In this document: positions 8,301 through 9,175 of the stretch, piece after piece
Position numbering within the stretch: position 1 is the first letter of the stretch
Layout: each line of letters opens with the position of its first letter
Assembly: GCA_002389295.1 (NCBI GenBank)
Contig: DGOE01000175.1
Span: forward strand, 1-9,175
DNA from: Flavobacteriales bacterium UBA4474
GTDB lineage: Bacteria > Bacteroidota > Bacteroidia > Flavobacteriales_D > Sanyastnellaceae
Length of the DNA stretch: 9,175 bases
Reading direction: 5' to 3'
The notes under the pieces: generated by a model
Told to the model about the DNA's origin: nothing
Seen by the model: only the letters and a program-made list of their open reading frames with translations
Databases searched by the model: none
Made by a program: the position numbers and the translations under genes

Positions 8301-8327
8301 GGCTTTGACGCGTCGCCGGTGCAATGA
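5301..8327 (+). CDS. GH92 alpha-mannosidase lipoprotein with CHB_HEX_C-like and F5/8 type C-like C-terminal domains
   Basis: An exo-acting, normally Ca2+-dependent alpha-mannosidase of family GH92 that removes mannose from glycans at the cell envelope. It has 1008 residues: a lipoprotein signal at 1-24 (Leu-Met-Ala-Gly-Cys; lipidated Cys24), then the GH92 module at about 34-735. Visible hallmarks are VDPFIGTGGHGHTYPG at 35-50, PFGMVQLSPDT at 54-64, FSLWDTFRATHP at 356-367, EANGWQY at 535-541, HGNEPSHH at 593-600 and GNEDCGQMSSWY at 635-646. Glu535 and Glu637/Asp638 occupy the places of the acid and base residues described for GH92 (assigned by recall, not alignment). Residues about 760-850 resemble the chitobiase/hexosaminidase C-terminal domain and about 855-1003 an F5/8 type C carbohydrate-binding domain (LIDGV, DWQGYHGHSAVVTVDLG, LQDVNAWIWAP). 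This tail is more often seen on GH20 enzymes. Mannosidic linkage specificity cannot be read here. It overlaps both neighbours by ATGA. Confidence 0.93.
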   Translation: MNASNTAFRLFCGFGCSLLLMAGCTPAHVPLSHQVDPFIGTGGHGHTYPGATVPFGMVQLSPDTRLEGWDGCGGFHFTDDVVYGFSHTHLQGTGVSDYGDVLMMPAVGPMDTGQVWRERYRDRFVQGSQKAHAGYYRCRLERSGIDVELTASDRVGFHRWTLDERDTLQLVVDLAHRDDIINYGMYPLDDSTLVGQRVSDNWAEEQHVYFAMRFNRPFTWLDQMAELQTEEVDGNLEQELTYVPVFKLLFSDVESVESRVSLSFVDIEGAVRNLNEEAPRAGGFDAARASAEERWNAALGRIQLDEPDADERTVFYTSLYHSLTVPNLATDVDGRYRGTDLMVHQAPENAPRYTVFSLWDTFRATHPLLNVLEPERTEVFIQNFIGMHAEGGKLPMWELASNYTGCMIGYHAVPVIADAWAKGLRGFDADAALEAMVAVATSDDLSKPVWDSLGYLPLERESESVSKTLEYAFDDACIARMAQGMGRMDVAERFGRRAQGWQNLYRPQSGFIQPRYGASWREAFDPTEVTFEYTEANGWQYNFFVPHDVSGHIERMGGPAPYAAMLDSMFTGSSRMSGRHQSDITGLIGQYAHGNEPSHHMAYLPSFVGHPERTQQLVDSICDALYTPEPDGLSGNEDCGQMSSWYIWSALGLYPVTPGSDRYVLGTPRFDHVEWSLPNGRTLEVVADRESEASIYLHGMTRDGQPVTRSWVTHDELMAGGTWAFDVRDEPVGPDGFGKAQDAWPVEDWTLGDDTFVAGPFIDAPRSYSGDSITVATGCVDAEAQVWVRVLDAKANTAVATEDWAEAGFVESTGTVTVKGTQIVQLVAARGPHSSAVLSSRIARVNPDYRVDIGFPYANQYAAGGDRALIDGVMGEGADFRTGDWQGYHGHSAVVTVDLGSVHAVSEMSVGVLQDVNAWIWAPSMVVCRTSLDSVEFDLYGSRAPDFDPLDYETRTERLSFEGNRQARYLQLELSPFNGGEIPDWHPGRLNPTWVFADEFGFDASPVQ

Positions 8328-9175
8328 TGGGTGATGCTGGAGATTTTCTGTCGCGGGGTTTGGCGATGACCACCCCCCACCCGCTGGGTGAGCGGATTGT
8401 GGGTGCGGAAGGCTGTTGGTTGGTGACCGATACGGGCGAAAGGCTGTTTGACTTGGTCAGTGGCATTGGCGTCAGCTCGCTGGGACATGGACACCCGGAC
8501 ATTGCAGCGGCATTGCACGCCCAGGTGGACCGTCACCTGCACGTGATGGTGTACGGTGAGTATGCCCAAGCTGCGCAGGACAGGGCCGCCGAAGCCCTGT
8601 TGTCGACGCTGCGTCCGGCCGGATTGGATGCCGTGTATTTCGTGAACAGCGGAACAGAAGCCATTGAAGGTGCGATGAAGTTGGTGCGGCGGGTAACGGG
8701 CAGAACGGAAATTTTTGGCCTCTTGGGAGGCTACCACGGGGGGACCACCGGCGCCTTGAGCCTCTCCACACCATCCCATCGACGGGACGCCTTTCTGCCA
8801 CTGTTGCCGGATGTGGGGCACCTCGCGTTTGGAGCGTTGGCCGGGCTCCAGCAGATTTCTTGTCGGACGGCTGCGGTTTTTGCTGAAACCGTGCAAGGCG
8901 ATGCGGGGATCCGCCCTCTGACAGCGGATTATTTGCGGGCGCTCAAAGCCCGTTGCGAAGAGGTGGGCGCCTTGTTGGTGTTGGATGAGATTCAATGTGG
9001 CTTGGGCCGCACAGGCTACCGCCATGCATTTGAGGCCACGGGCGTGGTGCCCGATGTATTGGTGCTGGGCAAGGCGCTGGGAGGCGGTATGCCGATCGGT
9101 GCTTTTGTTTCTTCGGGCGACCGCATGGCGATGCTGCGGGAAAACCCCAAGCTGGGGCACATCACCACTTTTGGT
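8324..9175 (+). CDS. Class III PLP-dependent aminotransferase, 3' end beyond the window
   Basis: The first 284 codons of a cytoplasmic class III aminotransferase of the acetylornithine/ornithine aminotransferase type; full members are about 380-450 residues, so roughly a third is missing. Seen in order: SGIGVSSLGHGHP at 46-58, the phosphate-binding SGTEA at 109-113, GYHGG at 136-140 where the aromatic pair stacks on PLP, ETVQGDAG at 188-195, LDEIQCGLGRTG at 220-231 with Asp221 binding the pyridine nitrogen, and LGKALGGGMPIGA at 248-260 with Lys250 as Schiff-base lysine. The final residues His-Ile-Thr-Thr-Phe-Gly match the phosphate-binding Thr region of the partner subunit. The start is the ATG in the ATGA overlap with GH92; a second ATG follows immediately at 8327. 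The substrate (acetylornithine, ornithine, GABA, a diamine or another omega-amine) cannot be decided. Confidence 0.93.
   Translation, partial: MMGDAGDFLSRGLAMTTPHPLGERIVGAEGCWLVTDTGERLFDLVSGIGVSSLGHGHPDIAAALHAQVDRHLHVMVYGEYAQAAQDRAAEALLSTLRPAGLDAVYFVNSGTEAIEGAMKLVRRVTGRTEIFGLLGGYHGGTTGALSLSTPSHRRDAFLPLLPDVGHLAFGALAGLQQISCRTAAVFAETVQGDAGIRPLTADYLRALKARCEEVGALLVLDEIQCGLGRTGYRHAFEATGVVPDVLVLGKALGGGMPIGAFVSSGDRMAMLRENPKLGHITTFG

Larger units (their letters stand above)
1530..9175 (+). other. Five-gene plus-strand cluster, probable operon, cut by the window end
   Basis: Five consecutive plus-strand genes are packed with 4-base overlaps at 3575-3578 (GTGA), 5301-5304 (ATGA) and 8324-8327 (ATGA), and one 17-base gap at 4763-4779. 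No terminator-like hairpin with a T tract interrupts the series. This geometry implies one transcript with translational coupling. The products are PaaZ, an S41-like exported protein, a small exported protein, a GH92 lipoprotein and a class III aminotransferase. Whether the cluster continues past the window is not visible. Confidence 0.75.

Noticed and set aside
6597..8324. Minus-strand reading frame of 575 residues opposite GH92
   Set aside because: His/Arg/Gly/Pro-rich translation with no domain, lying entirely opposite conserved GH92 and F5/8-like sequence. Typical antisense shadow in GC-rich DNA.
8204..9160. Minus-strand reading frame of 318 residues at the right end
   Set aside because: It is opposite the class III aminotransferase, whose PLP-binding motifs are unmistakable on the plus strand.

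Overview
The window looks like chromosomal DNA from a GC-rich member of the Bacteroidota, probably Flavobacteriales-like. The evidence is a secreted protein with a type IX secretion (T9SS) C-terminal sorting domain and the Gly-Cys-Thr-Asn-Pro...Asn-Tyr...Cys motif common in marine flavobacterial secreted proteins, a GH92 lipoprotein alpha-mannosidase of the kind abundant in Bacteroidota, and a general lack of Shine-Dalgarno sequences. The taxon is inferred from gene content and not confirmed. I see no rRNA, tRNA, CRISPR array, insertion sequence or integrase.

Layout. Positions 1-368 hold no gene I can support. A rho-independent terminator (369-399, minus strand) ends a minus-strand gene for a 322-residue T9SS cargo protein (420-1388). 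A 141-bp intergenic region (1389-1529) separates it from a divergent plus-strand cluster and contains a near-palindrome and a pair of direct repeats. The cluster, 1530 to the window end, has five genes: (1) paaZ, a two-domain ring-opening enzyme of phenylacetate degradation (aldehyde dehydrogenase plus MaoC-type hydratase); (2) a secreted S41-peptidase-like protein of 395 residues, apparently partly degenerate; (3) a secreted 174-residue protein of unknown function with a C-x-x-C pair; (4) a 1008-residue GH92 lipoprotein with two C-terminal accessory domains; (5) the first 284 codons of a class III PLP-dependent aminotransferase, cut by the window edge.

Three of the four junctions in the cluster are 4-base stop/start overlaps (GTGA, ATGA, ATGA) and the other is a 17-base gap, so co-transcription and translational coupling are very likely. 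The functions do not form one obvious pathway: PaaZ and the aminotransferase are cytoplasmic, and the middle three products are exported. A scavenging theme (glycan mannose, peptides or amino acids, aromatic acids) is possible but is only inference. No clearly new defence or mobile system is visible. The most open points are the two exported proteins of uncertain function in the middle of the cluster and the presence of paaZ without other paa genes in view.
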